From: Hofstenia miamia
Lineage: Eukaryota; Xenacoelomorpha; Acoela
Assembly (NCBI GenBank): GCA_004352715.1
Contig: SCFE01000002.1
Location: 5,398,144-5,462,143 of the forward strand
Direction of reading: 5' to 3'
Length of the DNA: 64,000 nt
Shown: piece after piece, positions 22,165-34,691 of the stretch
How positions within the stretch are numbered: position 1 is the stretch's first letter
Layout of the letters: every line of letters starts with the position of its first letter
Made by a program: the position numbers and the translations under genes
Notes under the pieces: generated by a model
The model's database searches: none
What the model saw: only the letters and a program-made list of their open reading frames with translations
What the model was told of the DNA's origin: nothing

Positions 22165-25100
22165 TGAATACACTTTCCTCTAAATATCAAGAAATACAGG
22201 TTTGTATACAACAGTCAGCCTCGTATTACTCATACAATAAATAATGAAACAGATTACAGTGCCTCTTCGATCGTCTGACCAGCTTGCAACCAAAAGATTT
22301 TCAAGATATTCGAATAAGTTGAAAGCTCAGATAATCGAGGATGATATTTATTCTTCTCATATTCGGAAGAGAAATAACTTTTTATGTAAATATTATATAA
22401 CTTCACTTGAAATGATGGTAAAAGAGAGTTCATTTGGGTTTTAAAAAGTAGGAATTATGAGCGTTTTCGATTAGTCTTTTTGGAAAGTTCACGTAATTTT
22501 ACCATAAACTTGAGCAAAACTGTTTTGGATAATCGAAGATACACTGTACTACTGTGATGTATCAAAAGATCAAGGAGGAGGAAACAACAAGATATATATT
22601 TTTATAATTCTACATAGGATCAACTAGATGAAAAGTATTTCCATGGGATGACACCAAAATGTTTTCAAAAAAACATTTCGAAGCAATTTTTTAATTGAAT
22701 ATTAATTTCTTAATATAATAAATCACAAAAAACAAAGAGAAGTTAGTAACTTTTCACATTGAATTAAGTTTAAATATGATATACAAAAACTGTGCCGGCA
22801 TAACAGTAATATGGGTACAAGTGGGATCAGATTAAAGTTGATTAAGGTTTTCAAAAAAGGCAAATTCAAACAATTCTAATGTATCAAAAATTAAAAAAAT
22901 ATTTTTCAAAATGTGACCAGCCAGACTAATTTAATGTTTCATTATGCTAAGTATAATCTAAAGATTTTACTCTAAGGCCAAAAACATTTACTTTAAATAT
23001 CATGGCCCTACATAGCCAGAAGCAACAAGCTATTTTATTCCTGATAAATCTCTCAACTTCAAAACAAGAACGATCCTTCAATTATAGGCAAAATCATCTC
23101 AAGACATTTTCTCTAAGCCCACTAAAATTCTTATCTACTTTTATCAAAGAAGAGAGAACATGTCTGAAGGCATGCTTTAATTAAGTCTGTGCCACCTCCA
23201 TCTATCTTTAGTAATTTTCAGTTAATATCTGTTTTCTATTTGATACTCCCAAAAAGAATATTATAAATCAAATAATATACGAGTCCATTGTTTTTTACTT
23301 GATAGTTACGTAGCATTCTTTGTATTGGTAGAAGTAGGAGAAATATTTTTTTAACTAGGGATTCTATAAATACTTCGGCTTTAGAGTGGAATTTAAATTA
23401 TTATGCAATTAATGTAACAAAAGCATAGGTCAGTTTTCGCGTATAAAGCATTACATCGAGAAAACGTTCAAAGGTCTAATATAATTTCAAATTAACTTTG
23501 TCATTAGAGTTATGAAATTTAAATTTTATATCATTTTCGATGCAAAGATTCTACCACATCGATATTGTAATAAGTCGCTTTGATTTGATTTAAAATTACT
23601 TTAATAGAGTACATATTTTTCAAAGAGTAAGTAGGTGCTTGTCTACAGATGTTTAATCACACGCTCTTTTAAATATTTTAACAATAAAACAAGGAAAACC
23701 GTAAATAATAAATGCTTGCATTTTTAAGAGATGGAAAATCCGTATTATTTGCATAACATCGTTAAAATATTCATGAATCCACTTAAAATAACGTCCATTG
23801 CTAAGTGCTCAGACTCTCAGCAAAAATTCATTACATTATGAAATTCCAAAAAAACAGTTTAAGGCAAATTGGAAATAGATGACATCCATATCAGAGCTTA
23901 GAGCGTGTCTGGCCAGCCCACATTGATCCATTGTAGGATACTTTTTTGTTAATAAAATCGGTGGGTCCAAATCAGGCAATAGTAACAAAATGAAAAGATG
24001 GATCTGTTCGGGTAAAAAATAAGTGAAAACTTAAAACAAGTGTGTGCTTTTACATTGAAATTCAAAAGTGGTAAGGTAGTTTTCAGATTATTTCTTAGAT
24101 CGCATGATCGCTTACTATTTAAAACAAAAAATTAGACAGAGAAGAATCCAATAACTTCTTTTTCAACAGAATAGCAATCCTTGCAAACTGCTTTGCATTG
24201 CAGTGCAAAAATTAATTTATTCGACTCATGCATTAAAGTCAAACATCAATTTAAAATCATTTCCTGGGATACATTCAACAAATTTGATAAATTTGTACTC
24301 ATTTCTTAATTTGTAATTGTAAGGATTGTAGATGTAATTATTCATTTAAATTTTATTAATTATTTTTCTTGCATGTATATAATATTTCTTCTCTGATTTT
24401 TGCTATCAATATTATTTTATTAATTTAGTTATTGATTTATTTTGTTTCTCTTCATTTGTAATAATTTTCTTTGACGATAAAGTCTTTTTACCAAAACTAC
24501 TACTACTTTCTCTTACTGGGGTCAGTAAATGCAAATTCCTAAACTGAATTGATCCTTAATCATAATTTGATTGTACTATACTACGTATATCAATGATTAT
24601 TCCATGAAATTATGCAATTGCCCATGGTTTGACTAGTTGAGTGACTTGGAACATGGAAAAATCATTTTTGATGTGTCATCTAATTTTCAGACAATTTGCC
24701 TCAAAACTAGATTTTTGAAGTGAAATTAAAAGTTGGATTTATCTTTACTTTCAGAGGTAAATTTAGGTCGATGCACCTGTCTTGGCTTCAATTAGAAAAC
24801 CGATTAACTGATATGATAAAAAATGGCTGAGGTGAATAAATGCAAGGTATTTGAATGGAATACCTTTCCTTAAACAAATCGTGCCCTAACCACAAATGGA
24901 TCAATTTGTAATTTTTTATACTATATGTCATTTTTTTTGAAAAACTGTATTAAAAATTTAATATTATGAAATCGTTTGTGTTTGCAAAGTACTTGCATGC
25001 TTTTCAATAATTGCGCCAGAACTGAAAAAGGAACATCAAAAATTGACCTAAACCCCTCATGATTGATTGATCAAATCAAATGAGAACCCAATCTTAACAA

Positions 25101-25586
25101 TTAGATATAAAAACGACTAAAGGCGGATTACACACTGCTGTCAGGTGCATTGATTAACAACATATATATATATATATATAAAGTACTTTTATGCTTTTTT
25201 GCTTAACATTAAAGGAGTTAACCTTAAACAGGCTAGCATCCGTTTTAAAGGACAAAACACTTTTCTACATTTACAAAAAATTTTCTCCAAGCCTATTTCC
25301 AAATTTGAAAATCTTGGGATGGGTAGGTCTATTGGGGAACATAAATTAATGATATGTTGAAAATTTCTATTAAAGCTTATTGGTGTCACAGATTGTTGAA
25401 TAGATTAACAAGTTTTCTTAGAAATTTGCGAATTCTTAAAAACTATTTAAATTTTCTCAGTTCTTAGTGTTAATGTATTTCGAAGGTTTTGAGCCCCTAA
25501 AAACAAGAAAGAACTTTGACTGTTTCTTAATATGTGCAAAGATATTTCAAACCCATTGAGGCGTACCAGGCGCAAAGTCAGAGGGA
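22165..25586. other. Gene-free stretch upstream of the GT92 gene
   Basis: AT-rich sequence with no supported gene. It should contain the GT92 promoter and 5' UTR on the minus strand, but I see no clear TATA/initiator arrangement. An (AT)n tract lies at 25162-25181. Confidence 0.5.
25162..25181. repeat. (AT)n microsatellite
   Basis: Ten AT units. Confidence 0.95.
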
Positions 25587-25601
25587 CAGGGCCGGATTTA
25601 G
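25587..25601 (+). mobile_element. hAT-like terminus CAGGGCCGGATTTAG
   Basis: This 15-mer matches a common terminal sequence of non-autonomous hAT elements in animals (CAGGGCCGGATTTA). No partner terminus or duplication was found nearby, so it is a truncated end at best. Confidence 0.4.
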
Positions 25602-28060
25602 AAGGAAAAAGAAAGAGAAGCCTCTCTTCTATCACGTCGTGCTTTTAGATTGAGCTATAGGCGTTTAAAATTTTTTATAGGATAATGAAAATTTTTTAAA
25701 AGTCACCAGGCAGTTTAAGGTTAATAAACCTTAGAGATGCGTAAAAATTTTTAACAAACAATTTTTTAAATAGTTGTAGCGCTTGATTTGTTTGTTCAGC
25801 ATATGTATTGGTTGGTGCAATGAATAAACCATACAACACATTTATCATTATATTTAATTTAACCTTTGAAGTTGGAAATTAATTGAATAGTATTTCATTC
25901 AAATGCTGAATTCAATACGCAGGCGAGGGAAATAATTGCTTAGATCTCTATATATATCTGAATCCATGGTAATTAAGTTGGGTTCTCATTCTCAGTACCC
26001 TAACAAAATATTATTTCTTCTGTTTGTACAAACGACTCTACTAAGCATATCAAAAATATCAATCAAATTCAGCTTGCAATAATATCGGGCAGAGTGTATA
26101 AACGTGTTATCTTTCCTTGATCAAACATAATATCTTTTATAAAAGCAAAAGCGATCATTTATAATGTTTTCTTTTGTCATTGCTTGTATTTTTGTTTCAT
26201 ACAGCGTAGAGTGTAAGTGGTCTTTCCAAATAACACAGACATTCCACTCCAGCCTACACCATTACACAAACGTCAACCTATAAATGCGTGCGGCAATGCT
26301 TGGTTTACATTCGAAAACCTGTTCTACCTCTATTTATTCATATATATAATTTGTATGATCTGTTAAGGAAATCTATTGCTAACTTCACGTTGGAAGTGAT
26401 ACTGTTATTTCAGTTCTCACTAGATATTATAGAGAAGGAGCTGACCCACAACTCGAGCTGGGTCACTACGGGTAGACTATTTCCGGCTTTAATTTTATCA
26501 AGCAAATAATGTATTGCCTATGCACAGAGCTTGCAAAAAGTAACTTTTAATTAAGTTCAAAATGAATTTCTAAATATAATTTTGATCAAATCAAGTAAAC
26601 ATTGTCTATTAAATATTGCAGTAGTCATTTCATATTAAGCGATATCGAAAACATTATGCCTTGCATCACCACTAGTTGTTTACTTAATTGATTTTTTAAA
26701 ATAAATCTTAAACGATATTTTGCCATTTGTGTAATCCTCTAACGGTAATTCAATTTATTACGTGCAATTGCCTAATTGGATGGATCGTTGCAGGAAACTT
26801 AGCAAATAATGTACTGTGTTAACACTAATTTGTTTTGCAAATTACACTTACATACATTCAAATAGGAGACACTAATCGAGAGATTTTTATTAGTTAATTA
26901 CGTTAATTAATTGCAAAACTTTGAAATGTAAGCATAGCTAATGAAATATCAGAGATGAAGTATTTACTGAGTGGATATATAAAATGTTCGCATTCAAAAC
27001 TTTACAAATTTACAAGTTTTATCCTTAAATTTTAAAATTGCAAAAAAATTTGCAAAAAATTATCATAACGAACAAAACAAAAATGTAATACAATGAGTAA
27101 TTAATATTAAAAGCCATTTCAACTGCATTGCCACTAAATTTACTGTGTAAGAGTGGGTATCGATTGAAATTGTTTTCCATACTAAATCCAGACCAGGGTT
27201 GGCAACAAAGTGTTTTTATACTACTCTTTCTGTAGAAAATCGGAGTGTCAGAAATTACTTTCTAAATTTTCATAAAATTCTATACCTGTTTAAGGAAACA
27301 TTGAAAAAATTGAAAAACATATTTTAAACATGCCTGTCCTGAATATCACCAAAAGTGTTCTGTGGATTTGGAGGTTTAAGCCTTAATTAGCACTTTACAC
27401 TCATTTTCAGATTTTTGCCAAAATCACACCTATGCCCATATCTACGTTTTTTGAACTGGATTCAATGGACTGATTGGATATAATAATTCATGATTGATTG
27501 ACATGGTGCTAATGGAAAAAGGGTAGGATAATTACATAATTTTTCCACTAAGTTAAAATAGTAACACACGGCAACACCCAAGGACCGCCCCAGTGAGCTC
27601 GGGTCAGAAATGGATGTATTGACTTGTGAAGTAAGGCATGGCCAAAATAATGTTACCATTGTGCGCAAGTGATGAAAGAGAGGAATGTTTGAAGTGGTTC
27701 AGGTACATACGTTTGGTCAGTTTTTGGTTTGGATAAATATATTTTCCAAGTCATTTGAGTCGGATTGATTCAGCAGAAAAATTAGTCAGGTTTTATGCTA
27801 TGATTGGCCGATCTAGGCTAAGCTGATAACGCTTATATTAATTTTCCACGATTACATTTCTGTCGAAAAAATTCAAACTACCTGCATCACTTCTATTATG
27901 TTCCACTGCTGTGTCATTTAATGCGAAGCAATTAAATAGAAATACAATTTCATAGAAAAAAGACAAAACTATTTGTTACCCATTAATAGTGACACTTGTG
28001 ACAAGTCTCCGCTCTTCTACGTTATGTTAATTAATGTATTAACATTTGTTTTATCATAGT
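25602..28060. other. Gene-free stretch
   Basis: AT-rich, with only short unsupported frames such as 26288-26509 and 27462-27668. I see nothing else. Confidence 0.5.
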
Positions 28061-28222
28061 TGGGAATGGACCGCGTTCTCTCGGACATGACTCAATGCAG
28101 GAATTTTTTGTAGCCCTGACGTAAACGGACATATTTGAAATTGTAACATTTCGAAACGGAGCCGAAATTTGCCAAGCACGACTTGAGAAAAATTTTCTCA
28201 TGGGATTTGCAAAGACTAAATA

Positions 28223-28350
28223 TTTCAGTTTGACGGAAGCCTAAATGACTGAGTTTTGCACATTGTGTGGCACTGACATCTATTATATAAGATCATCCAA
28301 GCGCGGTCCGCCGGCCCATCTAAAATTCTCTGCTCTTAATATAAAATAGC
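28223..28350 (+). other. Short frame with GC island, possible hAT relic
   Basis: A plus-strand frame starting at an ATG near 28243 reads MTEFCTLCGTDIYYIRSSKR, then GPPAHLKFS, and stops at a TAG near 28348. The island GCGCGGTCCGCCGGCCC (28301-28317) resembles the sub-terminal GGCCCGCCGG words of Charlie-type hAT elements. It has no confirmed homology; it could be a relic or a chance frame. Confidence 0.2.
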
Positions 28351-28359
28351 ATCCCTACA

Positions 28360-29837
28360 GAAAAATTATTCAGACTTCGAAAAAATTAATTTTGGGTGAG
28401 TTAGGTTTTAGGAATATAAATTGTGGGTGGAGTAGGAAAGAGTCTAACTCTGCTTGGAGCGAATATTTGATAGTTGAGAAACACGCAAATTCCAATGAAA
28501 ATTTATTCTGTTAAAATGCAAAGTTACTTCCTTATTTACATTAAATTAACAATGTATATAGAATTACAATATATATATTAAATATTTTAGCCACCTAGGC
28601 TAATGAAATGTTAAATTATTTTATTTCCCTCCCCTCTTTGCGAATTAATATTTGTATGTCTTACCAGGCACAATGAATTGCACATGGGAATGGTAGTCAC
28701 ATGGGGTTTTTCTGGACAAAATTCAATTTTGTTGAAATGGGAACAGCGCATGCTCTTATGCGATATAGGAATTTTGGTTGAAAAATGCGTTTGCAAAATT
28801 GCTGAAAAGCGTTGCCAGACAACCAATAAAGAGAAAGTCAAAATACCTCATTCAAAAATTACACAAATTGTTTGTACTATTTCATATTATTTTAGTGACT
28901 ACTTCCATTTATTAACAAAATTAGCACCAGAAAATCAACAGGAAGTCTACAACTGCCACGCAAATGGTTGGATCGGACGGTCAAAAATTTAACCACCATA
29001 AATCCAAAATCTTCATCTACAGATATAGCATTGCAGCTAATCACAGAAAATTCGATAAGTAGTAACTACACAGTGCTGCATTTTGATTAATCTTAAGCTA
29101 TTGCCATACCATGCTGCAACCTAGCCAAAGCTTTCACTAAGAAGTGAAGGAATGTGTGAACTTCATCAAACAATGCAGACATTCAACGCACGATCAGTTT
29201 TGTGTTGTATTATCTGCAAATGAATTGAATGTTTAACACCACTATGGTGTCTTATGGATTCTGGCGCAGATACACCTTCAACAGTACATTATTCCACGAA
29301 ATATTTAATCGGTGGATGTTTTTTTTGAAACCCTGATACATCTACACATTCCTGATTTACATTTTTCGCTATCTAACTTTGAAAATGATCATGTCATCAG
29401 CGAAGTGAGGACGTCATCGCCTATTTAATGACTTTTTTTGTAGAGGAATGATTAATTTAGTAATACACAAATTTCCATAGAAAATTACTTAGTAGATTAG
29501 CTAAAATTAGGGAGGAAGGCTTAATAAACCCTCATGTAAGTTCAGCAGAAAAAAATGTCCTGTGGCAAAAAGGTTTAATTAACAATCATTTATTGATTGA
29601 AATTTGATTTTTTCTAACGTCGTCGAATGATAAAAAAATGTGCTATCTCTATCACCACTGCTGAGGTGCTTAACAACTTCTCCAACTATTCTCTATCCCG
29701 CATCAATCGTAATCGTAATCCCCGAAACATCATCCCTCAATCTAATCTTAACGCTGAACATATACCACCAAACATGTATAGTACAAGTAATATGGCTTTT
29801 TTCAACATTGATAATATCAATACTATAATTAATTATG
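28360..29837. other. Stretch left of the LINE
   Basis: Includes an unsupported 104-residue plus frame (28678-28992). A 70-residue frame (29627-29837) runs into the TAA repeat and is therefore fused in silico to the LINE; its sequence ([14 protein letters not shown]) is not part of any reverse transcriptase domain. Confidence 0.4.
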
Positions 29838-29894
<57 letters not shown>

Positions 29895-29919
29895 TGTTAA
29901 TAATAATAATAATAATAAT
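29838..29919. repeat. (TAA)n microsatellite at LINE 5' junction
   Basis: Two runs, 29838-29892 (about 18 units) and 29899-29919 (7 units), separated by CATGTT. LINE homology begins immediately after. The translated poly-Asn is an artefact of the repeat. Confidence 0.95.
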
Positions 29920-30965
29920 TCTGCCAACAACGTGGAAATTACTAACTTCTGTGATTTCAAGTAGGCTGGTATGTTACTTAGAAAAAAACAGGTTGATACC
30001 AGAGGAGCAGAAGGGATGTAGGACAAAGACAAGAGGATGCAAAGATCAGTTGTTGATAGACCAGGCAGTGGTGGAGAATTGTAGAAGAAGGAAGACAAAC
30101 TTAGCAATGGCATGGATAGACTACAGGAAGGCATATGACAGAATATCACATAGGTGGGTATTGAGGACGTTAGAGGACAATGGAGTTTCACGGAAATGGG
30201 TTGAGTTTCTAGAGAGGGAGATGGGAAAGTGGCAGACTGAGATAGACGGACACAGGTTGAGGTTTAAGCGAGGCATATTCCAGGGAGACAGCTTAGCACC
30301 ACTACTGTTTGTAGTTAGCTTAATCCCCATCACAGAAAAGTTAAAGGAGACAGGCATAGGGTATAAGATGGAGAAGAATGGTAGAGCAGTAAGTCACCTG
30401 TGGTACATGGACGACCTGAAGATGTATGCTAGTTCAAGGAAGATGTTGCAGAAGCAAGTGGAGACATTGGAGAAGGCAAGCAGAGATTCTGGGTTGGAAT
30501 TTGGATTAGGAAAGTGTGCGACAGTGACAATGACCAGAGGCAAGTGCATAGATGGAGACGGTTTGAGGACAAGCAGTGGTGATAAGATTGAGGAAGTCAA
30601 GGAGGGGTACAAGTACTTAGGAGTAATAGAGAAGGACAGAACAGATCACGTGGAAATGAAGATGAGGCTAAGGAAAGAATACAAGAGGAGAGTAAGGAAG
30701 GTACTACAGAAGTCAGCATTGAATGGGGAGAACAGCATAAAGGCAAGTAATATATGGGCGATACCAGTGTTGAGATGAAGAGAGAAACAGAAGCATTGAT
30801 AATGGCAACACAGGAGCAAGCAATAAGAATAAACTGGGTGAAAAAGCATATAGACAGAAGAGTAGAAGTAAGTGATAAGTGTAGGCTATGTAAGAAAGAG
30901 GCGGAGACAGTAGATCACTGATAGCAAGGTGTGAGAAGTTGGGACAAAATGAGTATAAGTTCAGG

Positions 30966-31133
30966 CATGACAAGGTGGGAAGAATGATAAACTGGAGGTT
31001 TAGCAGACAGCATGGGTTAGAAGCAGGAGAAAAGTTGTATGAACACAAGCATGACAAGGTGGGAAGAATGGTAAACTGGAGTTTGAGCAGGAAGCATGGG
31101 TTAGAAGCAGGAAACAAGTGGTATGAGCACAAG
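30966..31133 (+). repeat. In-frame 84-bp tandem duplication within the LINE
   Basis: CATGACAAGGTGGGAAGAATG begins at 30966 and again at 31050, exactly 84 bp (28 codons) apart. It gives two copies of HDKVGR(M)..NW..SR.HGLEAG..(W/L)YEHK. Related elements carry this block once, so the duplication seems specific to this copy or lineage. Confidence 0.9.
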
Positions 31134-31163
31134 AAAATGAGAAAGTTAGGATACTGTGGGACT

Positions 31164-31535
31164 NNNNNNNNNNNNNNNNNNNNNNNNNNNNNNNNNNNNN
31201 NNNNNNNNNNNNNNNNNNNNNNNNNNNNNNNNNNNNNNNNNNNNNNNNNNNNNNNNNNNNNNNNNNNNNNNNNNNNNNNNNNNNNNNNNNNNNNNNNNNN
31301 NNNNNNNNNNNNNNNNNNNNNNNNNNNNNNNNNNNNNNNNNNNNNNNNNNNNNNNNNNNNNNNNNNNNNNNNNNNNNNNNNNNNNNNNNNNNNNNNNNNN
31401 NNNNNNNNNNNNNNNNNNNNNNNNNNNNNNNNNNNNNNNNNNNNNNNNNNNNNNNNNNNNNNNNNNNNNNNNNNNNNNNNNNNNNNNNNNNNNNNNNNNN
31501 NNNNNNNNNNNNNNNNNNNNNNNNNNNNNNNNNNN
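31164..31535. other. Assembly gap (372 N) inside the LINE
   Basis: Hides the central part of the endonuclease domain. Its non-round size suggests a read-pair estimate. Confidence 0.97.
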
Positions 31536-32740
31536 GATAGACAAGTACAGAGAGTTAGAAGAGGAAATAGAAAGGCTGTGGAAGTTAAAGAAAGTTGAAG
31601 TAGTCCCGGTAGTAGTAGGAGCACTAGGAGCAGTGAGTAAGAAGCATAAGAGATACTTGGAGGAGTTGTGAGTACCAAAGTGGGGAGGAGCAGTAGCACA
31701 GGAGGCAGCATTGTTAGGAACAGCTAGAGTCATGAGGAAAGCTCTCAGACTCCCTGGGAACTGGTGAGTTCCCCGAGCTGAGAGGAATACCAGCATGAAG
31801 CTGTGCGAATTAAGAAATAATAAAAATAATGAATTTATTTTTCTAGTCATCAATGGACAGAAAGTGAACTAAATAAATAGAAAATTAACAGACAAACAAT
31901 TTTAAAAACATTTATAGCATACAAACATTCCCTTACGTGGGAAAATTGAATCTGTAAATAGTATTCATTTTTCAGGAAATATCTAATTACTTTTTGCAAA
32001 ACTGCCAAAAATATAATGTTTAAACCATAGCTATATAGATATATTTATACGAGAATATAGATATAGTAAATAATCTTACCCGTTTTCGATGCATATTTAT
32101 TCAAGATTGAAATGAGCTACTTCTAAAATTATATACGAGGTGTAAGAGATGATTTGTACCTTGTTTACACGTGACATAAGACAGCCATCTCCAATTATCT
32201 CAAGACATATGTAGCGTGTAAGCACCCAACCCATAAGATATGCTAATTCTCAGTAGATCAATATTTTAAATCAAATAATTTTGATTTTCTTGTGTGTCTT
32301 CTCTCTCACTGTAACCGTGTAAAACACAAAATAATGAGACATGTATGTTTTGACAGAAATTATATAAAAATTACGGAAGCAAAATAGCAGAAATTTGAAC
32401 GTATTATGAAGCATAATTAATTTGCAATAAAATTAATTAATGAAAAATTATGACACGTGCAAACAGGGAAACAGGATAATAGAAAAGTTAAATATTTTTC
32501 TACACATCAACTTTCATTGATCGTGTGTTAAATTTCTTATCATATGATTTATCATTTCTGTAGCTGTCCTGTATGTAGCATTCAATTTAGAGCTTTTATT
32601 AAACGTAAATATCACTGGTTACCTGCTTATGACATGGCGGAAATCATTACAAGGCAGGCTTCATATTTAACGCACCAGTTATATTCAACAAAGGAACAAC
32701 CACATTTCCAAGGTCAATGTGTCTTTATTCTAGAGTTCTG

Positions 32741-32758
32741 CAGGGCCAGGATTTTTTT
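32741..32758 (+). mobile_element. hAT-like terminus CAGGGCCAGGATTTTTTT
   Basis: It begins with CAGGG and runs into a T tract, and is followed by GGTTC/GGTCC words to about 32890. Similar to ends of small hAT elements; no partner found. Confidence 0.3.
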
Positions 32759-32894
32759 GGTTCCAGTTCGATTCGGTCCCTGTCGCATGAAATTTTCTTT
32801 GCTCATAGTTCCATTGGTCCTACATTATAATTTCTATTTTGACCAAAATTAACAAAACCTACGAGTAATATTTTGAAAGACGTGGTCCCAGATT

Positions 32895-32916
32895 CAGTGG
32901 CGGATCTAGGATTTTT
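32895..32916 (+). mobile_element. hAT-like terminus CAGTGGCGGATCTAGGATTT
   Basis: This is very close to a terminal sequence (CAGTGGCGGATC-AGGATTTT) widely found on non-autonomous hAT elements. The matching right end was not seen in the next several kilobases, so the element is truncated. Confidence 0.5.
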
Positions 32917-33673
32917 TAAAGGTGTGACTTCTAAATATTAAAAAAGAACAACAGGTAATACATTCAGTAAGAAAGCAGAAGTAACTATAAGAAGCAGGAG
33001 TACGAACAGAACAATGAAAAGAACACTGAAATCTGTTTGAATATGCATGAATGAATTTTGAGTTCACAGATAAAGTGAAAAAGACATCATTCTTTGTGGG
33101 TGCAACTGTTTGAAGCTCTCGCATTTGTAACTGATACAAAGTTGTGATGAACCGCAATTACGGTCACATCGCCGAAGCGTTCCGTTGTCATATGCCACTT
33201 CTTAGCCAAGTGTGGATTCCTCTGCAGACGAGAAGGATCTTTCAGCTTCAACGCTGCCGATTGGTAATATGCAATTTTAAAAACTCTCAAATATTTGAGT
33301 GTAATCTGAAAAGAGACTAGATACCATTTCTACTGTTTTCGACCACCTGAAAATTTCACTTTCGAAAGTAGATTCAAGAGGTAGAATATGGCTCAATTTT
33401 GACAAGAGCGTATCTCCCTAGCAGTGATAAAGCCCCATAACAACCATCAGAATATATTAAGTGGGTAATAGATAAATGCAATTAATGTTTTGACAATCCG
33501 CATCAATCGTTTTTCGTATTGTTTATTGATCTTTGTCATTTATATTTTAATTATCCTTATACTCCATAATAGATTTAGTGTTGTAAGCGACAGATAATTG
33601 CAGTTAATTGAAAGAATGGATTGTTGAGAACTCCAATTACGATTAATTGATTACAGCAGAGCATAATTGATTG

Positions 33674-33689
33674 CAGGGCTAGAAATTCA
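33674..33689 (+). mobile_element. hAT-like terminus CAGGGCTAGAAATTCA
   Basis: Resembles the CAGGGCTAGAAATT ends of small hAT elements. No partner or target duplication was found. Confidence 0.35.
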
Positions 33690-34226
33690 TTTTTAACCAT
33701 CCCTGGTCAGTTTGGCTTTCAATGCCCCTTAGTTTATTCTATCTGACTATGTAATGTAAATGGGGTAGAAATGGTACTTTGTTCTTCTAAACGGTAATTG
33801 CTGAATTAAAAAAGACGTGAGAATCAACCCCGACGAATTCCCAAAAGGATACCATTTCTCAGGTTAACAGCTTATTTATACACATTCACATTTCTTAATA
33901 TATAACACAACACAGTTTATATTTTGGCAATCAATTATACTCATGTAGCTTTTTCAAGTTTGCTTGGAGTGACTTACCCTAAAATCCACAAAATAGATAA
34001 AATGCATCGCTTTAATAAAACAGCCATCAAATCCCTACAACAGATTTTGTAACTATATTTCAAGCTTGCCTGTCCGATTTTCCCTGTGGAGAGTTGATGT
34101 ATTTGAGAGGTAATTATTTTGATATATTCTTTTCAAAAATGGGAGTATAAGAAAATTCTCAATTTGTCAAAAAGATCACTATTATATCAATTCATCAAAC
34201 TTAAAATCATTAAAATAGAAAATAAT

Positions 34227-34229
<3 letters not shown>

Positions 34230-34269
<40 letters not shown>
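34230..34269. repeat. (AT)n microsatellite
   Basis: Twenty units with one TT interruption at 34260. Confidence 0.95.
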
Positions 34270-34631
34270 GCACATTAAAATCATATGGTGACGTGATGAG
34301 CCTTCGATAATGTTTTGTGGCTTTGGCCGGCTACTGCCTTATTCCTTACGTCTGTGGGCGGCCATGATTTCAATTTTCAAGTCATGATTTTCAGCACCTG
34401 TAAGCTTAACTTTTGCTTTGACTTACAAACTGCATTAAACGGGGTTTTACAATAAATACTAAGTTATATTCAAGGTGAGTCCAAAAAGATGGAAATAAAG
34501 TCAATATTGTATAAAATATAAAATTTACACCGCGAACTGCTTCAATATTTTCAACGCCCAGATTATCATACCGACAATTACTCAATGTAGCCTGCTTCCT
34601 GAGAGTATCCGACCCAAATTTAAATTGCTAT

Positions 34632-34691
34632 GCTCGAACACGAGCCGATCCGTTAGCAGACATCGGGTCGGGTGAAATAGGTTACCCGATG
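34632..34691. repeat. GC-rich hairpin pair
   Basis: GCTCG-AACA-CGAGC at 34632-34645 is followed by CATCGGGT (34661-34668), which pairs with ACCCGATG (34684-34691). It stands out in AT-rich surroundings and contains the TCGGGTCGGGT word shared with 15.2 kb. Confidence 0.6.

Larger units (their letters stand above)
29924..31767 (+). pseudogene. Broken LINE ORF: reverse transcriptase, zinc finger, REL endonuclease
   Basis: The frame is open from the TAA repeat to a stop at 30776-30778. It shows RT motifs in order: PEEQKGCR near 30000, [15 protein letters not shown] (domain A) near 30115, [14 protein letters not shown] near 30271, and the catalytic YMDDLKMYA at 30404-30430. After NIWAIPVLR the usual following region is absent, and the text resumes in another frame at [20 protein letters not shown]. 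That frame runs into the finger CRLCKKEAETVDH (30880-30918), broken by TGA at 30919 that looks like a 1-base loss. A third frame follows with the 28-residue repeat. After the gap, 31536-31767 reads LWKLKKVEVVPVVVGALGAV and ALLGTARVMRKAL, the hallmark C-terminus of R4/Dong elements, with one internal TGA at 31669. Confidence 0.85.
29920..31835 (+). mobile_element. R4/Dong (Rex6-like) non-LTR retrotransposon, 5'-truncated
   Basis: In order, the body holds a reverse transcriptase, a CCHC-type finger, a restriction-enzyme-like endonuclease region (mostly lost in a 372-N gap) and a 3' tail ending GAAATAATAAAAATAATG. The 5' end abuts (TAA)n and the 3' end is TAA-like. Dong and Rex6-type elements are known to target TAA repeats, so the flanks support the assignment. 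The element lacks the N-terminal part of its ORF, has an internal deletion and carries frame breaks; it cannot move on its own, but it has kept long readable domains and so is not very old. Confidence 0.85.

Noticed and set aside
28678-28992. 104-residue plus-strand frame
   Set aside because: No domain, no splice signals and no coding-like pattern beyond length.
29627-29837. N-terminal domain of the LINE protein
   Set aside because: It is joined to the RT only through a translated (TAA)n repeat, and its sequence does not resemble R4/Dong N-terminal finger domains.
29829-31853. Long Leu/Ser-rich minus-strand frames
   Set aside because: They are antisense shadows of the LINE ORF and run through a gap.
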